64,000 nt of DNA from Bacteroidales bacterium (GTDB lineage: Bacteria; Bacteroidota; Bacteroidia; Bacteroidales; GCA-2748055): contig JAGLOO010000011.1 of NCBI GenBank assembly GCA_023138875.1, positions 105,396 to 169,395 of the forward strand, written 5' to 3'. Of this stretch, positions 10,495 to 21,400 are shown piece after piece. Position 1 is the first letter of the stretch; each line of letters begins with the position of its first letter. A model generated the notes under the pieces. The model did no database searches. It was not told the origin of the DNA and saw only the letters and a program-made list of their open reading frames with translations. A program made the position numbers and the translations under genes.

Positions 10495-12498
10495 TCATGA
10501 TCCAATGTAGGTTTTAATGTTTTTGAGATGGTCCTGTGTATGAACCTGAATGATATAGAGACCAGTACTTATCCCGCAGGTGGAAATCCGGGCCGGGTGA
10601 CCGGGATGATCGATGATCTGAATGAGTGTTCCGCTCATGCTATAAATCCTGATCATCCGGATCTCTGCCGTGTCATCCTGTGTGATGATCAATTGTCCAC
10701 CCGGATCCTTTGAGATCCTCAGTCCATCTACCATCCCCGGGTTACGCATTCCTGTGGTATTGAGGGTGAATTCAATTTTATCGAAATTAAACAGGGGTTC
10801 ATCGATGACACTGAACCGCATAACCTGTGTGCCTTTGCTGAGGTAAATGGGGACGGAGACCTGGTTGGTCTGGAGCCAGCTTCCGGAAGATAGGGTGAAC
10901 AGGGTGTCAGAGGAAGATTCTCCAATAGTAACCAGGAACTGCCCACCGCTTTTCATGGCAGCCAGGTGAACATCCATCAGGTACTCTCCCTCCTGTTCAA
11001 CAGCCACAGTATATTCATACCATTCACCGGGCATTGCGTCACCAATATGGAAGCCTTCTCCCAGGCGGTTATAAATATCCACCCCCTCATCCGGCCGGTA
11101 TTCACCGGCCCGGTTAATGTCGTCTGTATCATGGTATGCCAATCCTTCCCCGCCAGTATCAAAATGCTCTGCTTCTACGATCCCCGGGATGGGCAGCGGT
11201 TCACCCAGGAACAATCCCCTTACCTGGGGAATATATTTGGTCATTAAGATCCTCACCGGTTGAGAATAGAGACCTGTTCCGTTATTGTGAAAGGCAATGA
11301 TCCTGTAGTAGTAATAGATATTGGGAAAGACATTCGTATCCATGAGATCGCCGGCATCAGGAGGAAAGGTGGCATACATCGAAAAACTACCAATGTGAGT
11401 CTTCCTTTCAATCACAATACTATCGCAGTCATCTAACCTGTTGCTCCATTCCAGCCGGATGAGGGTATCCTGGTAATTGGAGAGCTTTGGATTTCCAGGA
11501 GCATCAGCTGTAGTATGGATCAGGATATCTTTGATCTCATTCCATCCGCTGGTTGCTCTTTCCATCACACGGAAAGTTCCCCCATCATCCCATACACACG
11601 GTGTAAATCCATATTGCTGGATCAGTTCCACGTAAGTTCGGTAATGCAACATCCGAAGGTTATACTCGGCATCTTTATGGCAACCAAATTCACCCAGGAA
11701 GACTGGTATGTTATTTGATTCCGCCCAGGTTTTTACTGCGCTGAACTTATTCTTCAAAGCATTAATTTCAATGGGTCCAAATGGCCCGTGCCCTTCCAGA
11801 CCGAAAGGCCAGGGATCATAGGAATGAAAAGAACCAATTAAATAATCGTCTTCGGGAATAACCATGGTCATCAGCTCTTCGGCACCACCCCAGTTATTCC
11901 CCTGGATGATGACATTCCTGGTTGGATTGGTTTTGCGGATGATGGATAGGATTCGCTGATGAAGTTCATCATTCTGTTCTTTGGTAAGGCCTTTGGGTTC
12001 ATTGATAATCTCGAAGATAAGTTTCTCGGATTTATCCTGGAACCTTACTGCAATCTGTGACCAGATGCTGTCGAAACGGGCCCGTTTACCTGCATTGGAG
12101 TAATCCTCTTTGATCCATTCCTCGTGATGTGCGTTGACCACGATGAACAGGTCTCTTTCCAGTCCCCATTCCAGAATCTCTTCAATACGATCCATCCAGC
12201 TCTTGTCAACCATATAGGGCGAACTGTTACCAGTGTGTTCATCCCACCGGACCGGCACCCTTACCACATCAAAACCTGCCTCCTTGTAGAGATCGAAATA
12301 ACGTTCACGGGCAGGGCCATTATTCCATCCTCCCTCATCGGGTGGTTCCAGGGTATTCCCCAGGTTGATCCCTTTCTTCATCCGGGACACAGCTTCGTGA
12401 GGGGTGATCTGGGCTGCTGTATTCCCGGCCAGAATTGTTAATACACAAAAAAGTAACATCCTTAACCTGCTGTTCAATTCCATACGATATGTATTCAT
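10495..12498 (-). CDS. GH5-family endoglucanase/mannanase with CBM6-like domain and T9SS C-terminal sorting domain
   Basis: Signal peptide; GINLGNTLEPP, DVVRVPVRWDEHTG, FEIINEPKG (acid/base), IPVFLGEFG (nucleophile); CBM6-like EAEHFDTGGEGLAYHDTDDINRAGEYR; C-terminal ...GISTGLYIIQVHTQDHLKNIKTYIGS. Confidence 0.9.
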   Translation of the reverse strand: MNTYRMELNSRLRMLLFCVLTILAGNTAAQITPHEAVSRMKKGINLGNTLEPPDEGGWNNGPARERYFDLYKEAGFDVVRVPVRWDEHTGNSSPYMVDKSWMDRIEEILEWGLERDLFIVVNAHHEEWIKEDYSNAGKRARFDSIWSQIAVRFQDKSEKLIFEIINEPKGLTKEQNDELHQRILSIIRKTNPTRNVIIQGNNWGGAEELMTMVIPEDDYLIGSFHSYDPWPFGLEGHGPFGPIEINALKNKFSAVKTWAESNNIPVFLGEFGCHKDAEYNLRMLHYRTYVELIQQYGFTPCVWDDGGTFRVMERATSGWNEIKDILIHTTADAPGNPKLSNYQDTLIRLEWSNRLDDCDSIVIERKTHIGSFSMYATFPPDAGDLMDTNVFPNIYYYYRIIAFHNNGTGLYSQPVRILMTKYIPQVRGLFLGEPLPIPGIVEAEHFDTGGEGLAYHDTDDINRAGEYRPDEGVDIYNRLGEGFHIGDAMPGEWYEYTVAVEQEGEYLMDVHLAAMKSGGQFLVTIGESSSDTLFTLSSGSWLQTNQVSVPIYLSKGTQVMRFSVIDEPLFNFDKIEFTLNTTGMRNPGMVDGLRISKDPGGQLIITQDDTAEIRMIRIYSMSGTLIQIIDHPGHPARISTCGISTGLYIIQVHTQDHLKNIKTYIGS

Positions 12499-12649
12499 AT
12501 TAATGCTCCACTAGTGTTTATGCTTGAAAAAATAGCCCCTCGCTGTTTCCTGAGAGGTTGCATACCGGTATGAAGATCTGTTGTCCTGTCCGAGATGGTA
12601 TAGGTGGGACTCAGGTGTTGAAATCCCATTGTATGCATTCTGACCGGGG

Positions 12650-12689
12650 AGTAAAAAAATAAGAGCCTGCCTGTGCAGACTCTTATTTT
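12650..12689 (-). terminator. Strong rho-independent terminator for the 12708..16592 gene
   Basis: Perfect 10-bp stem AAAATAAGAG/CTCTTATTTT enclosing a nested CTGC-CTGT-GCAG hairpin; on the minus strand followed by a T-run (ATTTTTTTAC), 19 bp past the stop codon. Confidence 0.85.
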
Positions 12690-12707
12690 CAATTATCAAA
12701 GGTAAAG

Positions 12708-15700
12708 TTATTGCTTAATGACCTTATACCGGCCAATTACTTCATCCCCATTGCTGATGGTGATGAAGAACATGCCACCGGGCTGGTCATCCAGTGAGAG
12801 TGTCTCAATTCCGCTGAATACAACGACCTCACGAACTGCAACACCAATGCTGTTGTAGACACGGATCCTGCTGCCCATTTCGGCACCGGCAATATTCAGT
12901 TGTCCGGTACTTGGATTGGGGTAGATCCTGATATCGTCATTGGTCAGATCGTTAATTCCGGTATAATCCAGTTCTACGGTATAATAAACCACATTAACTC
13001 CGTTTCCGGCAGTTACCTGAACCAGATCATCTTTTGCCATCATGTCGGTATCCGCCTTGGCTGCACCTGTGGCATCCTGTACCTCCATGGTTGCTGCCTC
13101 GGCTGGTGTAACATTGGCGCTGAAATCAGTTACAGATTCAGTACCCACTACACCTGAAATGGTGAGTGCCTCCTGGTCAATCAGGTAAACATCAGAGATT
13201 ACATAGGCCAGGTAGTTGGCTATCTCTTCCAGCAACGACAGGAAGTAGGTTTTGGTGGTTTCACCATCTTCGGCAGTAACAACCAACCTGTCATCCAGTA
13301 CTACAAGTCCGCCTGTACGTTCGTAACCAAGTTTATCAAGGAGAACCCAGGTAGCGCCGGTGGCGGGGACCAGATTGTCAAGCATTGCCTTAACAGTGGT
13401 TCCTTGCGGGATCAGTTTGATCAACAATGCATCCTGATCAACTTCAAATACAGAAGAAGTTACATAAGCATCAGATGGATCTGAATCAGGCATGAGCTGG
13501 TATACAATCTTGGTTGCACCATCTTCGGCAATAACTTCGAAGTATACCTGGTCTGTAGCCAGCACATTCACATACAAGGTATCAAAGTTGATGGTTACCA
13601 GTGGTACGGATGCATCATTTGCGTCGATCACGTTCATCATAGCGCCAGCAGGTACAGTCACACCTTCAACCACATCTTTCAGCAGGGTTTCGATCTCAAA
13701 TCCGCTGACAGATGGAGGATCGGTCGCAACGGTGTATTCTGTGGAAGTAAGTACGGCGTCATCACTCAGTCCCTCATCAGTAATCTCAATGAAATACCTG
13801 GTGGTATTGCTCACATCGGCACTTAGGACAACCAGTGAATCCCCATGGGTTAGAACAACATCTGCTGTGATCTCAGCTCCTCCGGATTTCACCGTCAGGC
13901 TCTGTCCTTCGTCAGCCTTGATCAGGTTGGCTATAAACTGGTCAACGGTGGTACCGGTGGTGGCACCCCTGATCTCCTCATCCATAGAGTATCCTCCAGA
14001 TACTTTATAAACCAGTGATGCAACGGTGGACCTGTAGATGGATACATCGTTCATGAAGTGAGAACCAATTCCATCTGTGATCCTGAGGATATCCATGGGC
14101 CAGCCTACACCAATTGAATTGAACCATGGCCTGTCGACTTTGATCCAATGGCTGGTTTCAGCATCGGTTCCAAATGATTCACCAAGTGTGGGAGTACCAA
14201 TGTAGTGCTCAGCCTTCCTGGTGTAACCTGTGGTTTGCTGCATCTCTTCACCACCGACTACATGTGTAAGTCCGGTACCTTCGCCTCCCCATGTGTCAAG
14301 CAACAGGAAGTCATTGGGATCATTGGCAGCCTTTTCGCCGTTCCTTACGGAATCTCCGCCTTCACCGATGATCTTAAAGAGGAAGTAGTGTGTGTTCCAC
14401 TGCTGGAGCGCTGTCCAGTTGTTGGGTGGTGAATCCCACGGGCAGTTTTTGCTAAAATGAACATCACTCTGGTTCTCAGCAGGCCAGTTACCTTCACCAA
14501 ATCCGCCGCCACCGTATGCCTGGCCGGTTGAGATGATATCACCCAGCACAAATACATCACCCGGGAATACGTTGGTAGCCACATTCAGGTCCTGGATACA
14601 CTTGCCGGGATCGGCAGCCCAGACGCTGGTGTCAGGCCATATGCGACCCGGGATGTACTTATGATACCTGTTGTCGAAATCATCCACCCCGGAGGAACCG
14701 GTGATGGCATCGGCCCAATTGTCAACATCTCCGAAGTAGATCATATAATTGCTCATATCGATGGCATCGGTTCCCGGGTTAACGATTTCCATAAAAGCGT
14801 TGGCCCACTGATCCTGCCATACGATCTGTGAGAAGAACGGTTCGCCATTCCAGGGTTGGACATGGGCGGGCATTTTCTCTTTTTCAAGCTGAACGGTGTA
14901 TTCAGTAATGGTTGTGTCGTTTTCCGCTGTGACAGTAAAGGTCACGGTCTTATCGGCAACAGATCCGAACAGGTTCACGGCCCTTTGTACTGCAACGCTG
15001 GCGTTTGTATCATCTGCTTTTCCAACGAGCGCAGGAATCCCATCCACATCGGCAGGTACCTGTACTACATAATTCTCAACGGCACTTGCGAAACTGGGTA
15101 TGGTATCACCCAGCCATCCGTAAATACCCTTGTAAATCTCGGGAATGTCCGGCCAGGTAATCGAGCTCAGGTCAGAATTCCTGGATTTCCTGTACCTCTG
15201 AAGTTTAAGATAGTAGTCCTTCACGGAGCTTCCGTCTTCGGCAGTTACCCTGAGAATATCCCCGTTTTTCAGGTCTGTTCTTTCATTTCCATCTACCCAT
15301 ACAAATTCCCAGCTTGCGTTGGGAGCTTTCTCCAGGTACTTGAAGAGTGAATCGACACGACATGCAAATGGGATCTCGCTGATGGTATCCATACCTGGCA
15401 CCGCATCAGTAACCTCGTAAGGAACACCAGCTCCGTCATAATCACCTTCTTCGGTCATTTCCCTCATAGGAATTACGATATTCGCATCGGCAGTCGCATC
15501 CATAACCTGTATGGTGAACGCCTCTGTTTGCAGGGTATTACCACAGGCAAATATGGTAAGTATGTCACCACTCCTTACAGACACATATGCGGAGTCCTCA
15601 TGGACCGGCGCATAGTCGTAATGCCATGCAAAACCAGGAGTATAATCGAACTGGTACATGATGGAGTCGTCATTCCTGACGCCCCAGGGTACAGAAATGG

Positions 15701-16592
15701 TATTCAGATTCCAGTCGATCTCAATGGTGGATGAAGTCAGTGTAGTTTCGTCCAGGACGGCATTCACATGATTACCAATGGTCCAGAATGCTGCACGCTG
15801 GCGTTCATTATACTGATCGTCCGAAAGGAAGGGAATGGGTATCCACTCCGAATCAGCAAGGTCAATACCTGTGACAAAGGTTGTGTTTCCCTTTTTCACA
15901 TCAAACCTCCGGATGAGGTAATGGTTGCCGGTAGCACCTTCAACACCTGCAACATCTACCATCCCGCCATCGGGATTGGATCCGTTTTCATCGGTGAAAA
16001 GTCCTCCTACCTGGTCAATAATGGCTGAATCGGTGGGTGAAATGTGGTGCCTCAAATAAAAGACATCACGCCCCCCCCAGGTTGTCATCGCATTGGGATA
16101 GTTCAGACGTGGAATGTCACTGCTTGATATGCTGTCAGTCGGATCTCCCGTAGGGGATTCGGAGATATGAACAGGCAGGTCAATAAGTTCCCACATCTCG
16201 GGCTTGGTAAGAAAGCGCTGTGCCCAGTCCTGTGAATATCCGAACTTGGCTACATCCCTGGCATAGGCCTCTTCCGTATAATCACCCACTGCACCGATCA
16301 GGTAAGATTCACCTGGAGCCAGTACAATGTCCGGAAGTCTTTCAATGGACTGGTTGTCGACCTGTGGCCCTTCCGGCCAGCCTGGATCAGGGGGATTGTT
16401 CCATGGAGTGAGCATTCCAAACTCGAAGTCTGATAGGTTCAGGGCTACATCGCCCATGTTGGTAATCTCCACATAGGACTGCTCTGCACGGTCCATTTTT
16501 GCTTCTGTAATTACCAAGGTTCTGATGGTGTCCTGGGCATACATCATACCAAAAGAAACCATCATGAAAAACAGTAGTAGTTTCTGCTTCAT
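12708..16592 (-). CDS. Large secreted lamin-tail-domain protein with multiple repeated beta-sandwich modules and T9SS C-terminal domain
   Basis: Signal peptide MKQKLLLFFMMVSFGMMYAQ (internal Met preferred over the ORF-track start); LTD-like segments (VITEAKMDRAEQSYVEITNMGDVALNLSDFEFG and QDQWANAFMEIVNPGTDAIDMSNYMIYFGD); repeated VTAEDG..K-Y motifs; NDDIRIYPNPSTGQLNI...YKVIKQ C-terminus. Confidence 0.85.
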   Translation of the reverse strand: MKQKLLLFFMMVSFGMMYAQDTIRTLVITEAKMDRAEQSYVEITNMGDVALNLSDFEFGMLTPWNNPPDPGWPEGPQVDNQSIERLPDIVLAPGESYLIGAVGDYTEEAYARDVAKFGYSQDWAQRFLTKPEMWELIDLPVHISESPTGDPTDSISSSDIPRLNYPNAMTTWGGRDVFYLRHHISPTDSAIIDQVGGLFTDENGSNPDGGMVDVAGVEGATGNHYLIRRFDVKKGNTTFVTGIDLADSEWIPIPFLSDDQYNERQRAAFWTIGNHVNAVLDETTLTSSTIEIDWNLNTISVPWGVRNDDSIMYQFDYTPGFAWHYDYAPVHEDSAYVSVRSGDILTIFACGNTLQTEAFTIQVMDATADANIVIPMREMTEEGDYDGAGVPYEVTDAVPGMDTISEIPFACRVDSLFKYLEKAPNASWEFVWVDGNERTDLKNGDILRVTAEDGSSVKDYYLKLQRYRKSRNSDLSSITWPDIPEIYKGIYGWLGDTIPSFASAVENYVVQVPADVDGIPALVGKADDTNASVAVQRAVNLFGSVADKTVTFTVTAENDTTITEYTVQLEKEKMPAHVQPWNGEPFFSQIVWQDQWANAFMEIVNPGTDAIDMSNYMIYFGDVDNWADAITGSSGVDDFDNRYHKYIPGRIWPDTSVWAADPGKCIQDLNVATNVFPGDVFVLGDIISTGQAYGGGGFGEGNWPAENQSDVHFSKNCPWDSPPNNWTALQQWNTHYFLFKIIGEGGDSVRNGEKAANDPNDFLLLDTWGGEGTGLTHVVGGEEMQQTTGYTRKAEHYIGTPTLGESFGTDAETSHWIKVDRPWFNSIGVGWPMDILRITDGIGSHFMNDVSIYRSTVASLVYKVSGGYSMDEEIRGATTGTTVDQFIANLIKADEGQSLTVKSGGAEITADVVLTHGDSLVVLSADVSNTTRYFIEITDEGLSDDAVLTSTEYTVATDPPSVSGFEIETLLKDVVEGVTVPAGAMMNVIDANDASVPLVTINFDTLYVNVLATDQVYFEVIAEDGATKIVYQLMPDSDPSDAYVTSSVFEVDQDALLIKLIPQGTTVKAMLDNLVPATGATWVLLDKLGYERTGGLVVLDDRLVVTAEDGETTKTYFLSLLEEIANYLAYVISDVYLIDQEALTISGVVGTESVTDFSANVTPAEAATMEVQDATGAAKADTDMMAKDDLVQVTAGNGVNVVYYTVELDYTGINDLTNDDIRIYPNPSTGQLNIAGAEMGSRIRVYNSIGVAVREVVVFSGIETLSLDDQPGGMFFITISNGDEVIGRYKVIKQ

Positions 16593-16884
16593 AATGAGTA
16601 AGGTTTTTGTTTGTAAATAGGTGAATTGATAAGTAATTGATTTTGATACAAAGCAATATAGTGAAAAAAAACGATAGGCCAAGACAATCAGGCACGTTTA
16701 AATAGGGTCGACGCATTTAAATTTGAAGGATTTTTAGAGGTGCCATAATTAGTTATTAATCTTTATGCTAGAGGATTGTAATCACATTTCGTGTGGTTTT
16801 TCAGGGAAAGGCCGGAGAAATGATTAAATTTATGGATCGCAATACAGGTAAGTACAATTTTTACCATATCTGAAATAAATATCT

Positions 16885-18396
16885 ATGACACTCAAACCAA
16901 AACTGACACGCAGGGAATTTGTCGGAAACACGGCTGCTGCCACTGCATTTGCCATTGTGCCCAGTCGTGTTCTGGGTGGCCTGAACCATGTTGCTCCCAG
17001 TGATAAACTGAACATTGCCTATATTGGATGCGGAACCCAGGGGATCAGGGAGATGGCCAGTCTGATCACAAATCCTGATGTTCAGATCACCTCGGTCTGT
17101 GATCCCAATAAATTCAGCACGAATTATGTTGACTGGTCGCTGCACGGGATCCGGAATATAGTCCGCAAGGTCCTGGATGAACCTTCGTGGGGATCGGGTT
17201 TGAACGGGATCCCCGGCGGCCGGGATCTGGGGCAGGAGTTGGTGGAAAAGTTTTACGCCAAACAATACGGGTCGGGCAGGTTCAAAGGATGTGCTTCCTA
17301 CAACGATTTCAGGGAATTGCTGGAGAAAGAGAAGGAGATTGATGCCGTGAAGATAATGACCCCCGATCACCTTCATGCGGCAGTTTCCATCGCATCTATG
17401 AAGAAGGGAAAACATGTGGTCATCCATAAACCCATCGCTAACAGGATGCATGAGGCCAGGCTGACCATCGACACAGCCCGCAAAACCGGTGTGAGCACCC
17501 ACCTGCTGGCCTGGAGTGAAAGAAGCGGGCTCGGAGCAGCACTGGACTGGATTACAAAGGGAGCCATCGGTGAGCTCAGGGAGATCCACAACTGGTCCAA
17601 CCGTCCTGTATGGCCGCAGTGGACTGCAAATCCCCTGGAGAAACCACCCGTCCCGGATGGATTTGACTGGCCACTGTGGCTTGGACCGGTGCCCGACCGT
17701 GCGTACCATCCTGACTATACTCATGCTGTATTTCGTGGCTGGTACGATTTTGGCGGTGGGAGCATCGCCGACATGGGACATTACAGCCTCTGGCCCCTGT
17801 TCCTTAAGTTCGGGATCAATACGGCCCCGGTTAGTGCCAGGGCCTATGGTACCACAACGTGCATCGTTGAAGACCATGTGAGTAAAGGAGTGAGAAACAA
17901 TGTGGCTTTCCCCTACTCCAGTATCGTGGAATTTGATTTTCCAAAACAGGAAACCCTGCCTCCATTCAAGCTGTACTGGTATGACGGTGGAATGAAACCT
18001 GTAACCCCGGATGAACTGGATGCTGATGATAAGGAACTCCCCAGGGAAGGAATGATGTTCACAGGCGATAAAGGCAAGATCCTGGCCAGCTTCCATGGCA
18101 GCAGTCCCAGGCTCCTCCCTGAGAAGAAAATGGTTGAATGGACCGGGTCTGCTGAACCGTCCGAGGAGAAGATCAACCGGGATGAACGCACCTGGATTGA
18201 AGCGTTTAAAAGTGGAGACCAGTCGCCCGGAAGTTTCCTGAAGGCCACACCTGTGACGGAAACCATCCTGCTGGGGGCTGTGGCTCTGAGGGTTCGAAAA
18301 AAGGTGGTGTATGACCAGGAGTTGATGAAGATCACCAATATGCCCGAAGCCAATCAGTACATGGTCCGGGAGTACCGGAAGGGATGGGAAATGTAA
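16885..18396 (+). CDS. Gfo/Idh/MocA-family oxidoreductase, Tat-type signal
   Basis: TRREFVGNTAAATAFAIVPSRVLGG Tat-like leader; Rossmann LNIAYIGCGTQGIREMASL; DAVKIMTPDHLHAAVSIASMKKGKHVVIHKPIANRMHEAR. Confidence 0.92.
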   Translation: MTLKPKLTRREFVGNTAAATAFAIVPSRVLGGLNHVAPSDKLNIAYIGCGTQGIREMASLITNPDVQITSVCDPNKFSTNYVDWSLHGIRNIVRKVLDEPSWGSGLNGIPGGRDLGQELVEKFYAKQYGSGRFKGCASYNDFRELLEKEKEIDAVKIMTPDHLHAAVSIASMKKGKHVVIHKPIANRMHEARLTIDTARKTGVSTHLLAWSERSGLGAALDWITKGAIGELREIHNWSNRPVWPQWTANPLEKPPVPDGFDWPLWLGPVPDRAYHPDYTHAVFRGWYDFGGGSIADMGHYSLWPLFLKFGINTAPVSARAYGTTTCIVEDHVSKGVRNNVAFPYSSIVEFDFPKQETLPPFKLYWYDGGMKPVTPDELDADDKELPREGMMFTGDKGKILASFHGSSPRLLPEKKMVEWTGSAEPSEEKINRDERTWIEAFKSGDQSPGSFLKATPVTETILLGAVALRVRKKVVYDQELMKITNMPEANQYMVREYRKGWEM

Positions 18397-18439
18397 TGGG
18401 GAAAGAAGTTAGGAAGTTAGGAAATAATAAGAGTAAAGT

Positions 18440-21400
18440 ATGAAAGGAAGGATATTCTCGTTTGCCCTCATGGTTTTATTATCTACGGGGGTTGCAGCAC
18501 AGGATTTTTCAAAATTTATTGTGACAGACCAGTTTGGCTATCTTCCTGCATCAGGGAAGGTGGCTGTGCTGAGGAATCCTCAGGTGGGATTCGATTCGGA
18601 GGAATCCTTTTCACCCGGCACTTATTATTCGGTGGTGAATGCAACCACCGGGGAAAAGGTTTACAGGGCAACCAGGACGCTCTGGGGTGGTGGAGCCACC
18701 GACCCTTCCTCGGGCGATATGGCCTGGCAGTTTGATTTCTCGGAGGTAGAGGAAACGGGGACTTACTTTATTCTTGATGAGGAAAAGAACCTTCGCTCCT
18801 ATGACTTCGTGATCGCTCATAATGTGTACAACGAGGTACTCAGGCAGGCCATGCGTTCATTCTTTTATCAGCGTGCAGGATTCCGAAAAGAAGCAGCATA
18901 TGCCGGTGTAGGGTGGGCCGATGAAGCAAGCCATGTGGGAGACCTTCAGGACTACAACTGTCGTTCCTTCTTTGATAAGGACAACCCGGATTCCGAAAGG
19001 GATGTGAGTGGTGGATGGTATGATGCGGGTGATTATAATAAGTATACCAACTGGACGGCCAATTATGTGGTGGAGTTGATGAAGGCCTACCTGGAAAAGC
19101 CCGATGCCTGGGGAGATAACTACAATATACCGGAATCGGGGAATGGGATGCCTGATATACTGGATGAGGCCATCTGGGGCATGGATCACCTGCTCCTGAT
19201 GCAGGAGGAGAATGGGAGTGTTCTGACCATTGTGGGCGAGGCTCATGCCAGTCCTCCATCATCAGCCACAGGACCAAGTTATTACGGTCCGGTCAGCACT
19301 TCAGCCACCCTGAATACTTCAGCCGCTTTTGCCATTGGATCCAGGGTTTATCGTGCGGAGGGTTTGGAATCCTATGCGGATACACTCCTGGCAAGGGCTT
19401 TAAAAGCATGGGAATGGGCCGAAGCCTATCCCGACTCGCTGTTCAACAACAATGACCCGGTTTATAGCTCCCTGACCCTCGGGGCCGGCAATCAGGAAGT
19501 GGATGGTTATGGCAGGTTCATGGCTAAAATGGAAGCAGCCTGCTACCTGTTAGGGGAAACCGGGGATGCCCGGTTCCGTGATTTTTTTGACAGCCATTAC
19601 CAGGAGTCCCACATGTTCCAGTGGACCTTTGCTTACCCCTTTGAGGCATTGAACCAGGAGATATTGCTTTATTATACCACCCTGGCGGAAGGAACTCCTT
19701 CAGTCCAGACCCATATAAAGAGTGTCTACAAAGATGCCGTGGTGAACGGAGCTGATAACCTGGCAGCTTATACGGGGAACAAAGATCCTTACCTGGCATA
19801 CACCAGGACTTATACATGGGGCTCAAACGGGGTAAAGTCGTCACAGGGGAGCATGAATTACAACCTGATTACTTATGGGATGGACGACGGCATTACCTCC
19901 CTGGCAAGGGATGGAGCCGAAGGTTACATCCATAACTTACATGGGGTAAATCCTCTGAATTTTGTCTACCTCTCGAACATGTATGCATATGGCGCAGAAA
20001 GCGGTGTCAATGAATTTTACCACTCCTGGTTTTCCAATGGTAATCCGCTCTGGGACAGGGTAGGATCATCGGTTTACGGGCCTGCTCCGGGGTACCTGAC
20101 AGGCGGCCCCAATCCGGGATATGACTGGGCTGGATGCTGTCCAAACGGATGTGGCTCTGCTTCCAACAACCAGAAGTGCAATGCGGAATCCATTACCCCT
20201 CCAAAGGATCAGCCACCCCAGAAATCTTACAAGGATTTCAATACCAGCTGGCCCCTGAACTCCTGGGAGATCACCGAAAACAGCTGCGGCTACCAGGTGA
20301 GGTACATCAGGTTGCTATCTAAATTTGTGACTGCAGGTATGGACTGTAACGGGGATATGGATGGTGGCGCTTTTTTTGATTCATGTGGCACATGTGCCGG
20401 TGGCAATACGGGGATTACTCCCTCCTTCAGTGCCGGCGATTGTGATCATTCACCTGCAGGACCGGGTAATGGTACCATGTTCACAGAAGGGAGGCACCTT
20501 TACACAGCCGTTGGGGAAAAGGTTATTTTGCGCGGCGTGAATGAGATGTTTGTGTGGTCGGACGATACAAGAGGCATACAGTTGCTTCCTGAAATTGCAC
20601 AGACAGGAGCCAATTGTGTTCGCCTGGTCTGGACCGAGGAGTATGGGAACAAGTACGCCCTGGTGGACCTGATCGAAAGGTGCATTGAACATAAAATGAT
20701 TGCGATGCCCGAATGCCATTCTGCCACAGGGGAGTGGGATAACTTGGATGTTTGCATCAATTTCTGGAACCACCCCGGGCTATTAGAAGGTATCCAGCGA
20801 AATAGAGCATGGACTCTGCTGAATATAGGGAATGAAGTGGGTGACCACACGGTGACTGATGAGCAATTCAGAACGGAGTACATGGCAGCCATCGATTCTC
20901 TGCGCACCTGGGGCTATACCGTGCCTATTGTTATTGATGCAACTACATGGGGCCAGAATGTGGATATGATATTCAGGAACTGGAGGGAGATTGAGGAGCA
21001 TGATCCCCTGCATAACATCCTTTTCTCGGTTCACTCTTACTGGTCAGATATTAACAATTATAACAGGGTCGCCATGGAAGCCATCAATGAGGGCCTGCCT
21101 GTGATCATAGGCGAAGGCCCTTCTCCAACGGCATATCCAACCTGCAGTATCCTGGATTATGAAACAGGGCTCGAAGTGACCGGAAGGAATGACATCGGGT
21201 GGCTCTCATGGTCCTGGGGCGGGATGCCCAATGGACATTGCGTACCAAACTTTGATCATACAAAAGACGGGGAATTCGGCAATTGGCGAACCTCCCATGC
21301 TGCCAACATGATGCTGGATCATGAATTCAGCCTGATGAGGACCGCAGAGCGCCCTGCTTCTTTTTTTGACAATGACACGGTCTCTGCCGGAGGTATTTGT

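Noticed and set aside
12561-12572. Perfect 12-bp palindrome CATACCGGTATG upstream of the GH5 gene
   Set aside because: About 15 perfect 12-bp palindromes are expected by chance in 64 kb; no second copy or regulator link seen.
16697-16721. TTTAAAT-N11-ATTTAAA inverted repeat in the divergent promoter near 16.7 kb
   Set aside because: AT-only 7-bp arms in AT-rich intergenic DNA are at chance level.
16776-16786. TTGTAATCACA shared with the region upstream of the Crp/Fnr gene (near 52720)
   Set aside because: 11-mers shared by two places are expected many times in 64 kb; no inverted half-site to make a Crp-type operator.
16861-18096. 411-aa minus-strand ORF opposite the Gfo/Idh/MocA gene
   Set aside because: Low-complexity composition, no recognisable motif, and lies fully antisense to a well-supported oxidoreductase; typical shadow ORF of GC-balanced coding DNA.
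18404-18425. GAAGTTAGGAAGTTAGGA tandem duplication before the GH9-GH5 gene
   Set aside because: Two copies of a short unit only; no evidence for function.
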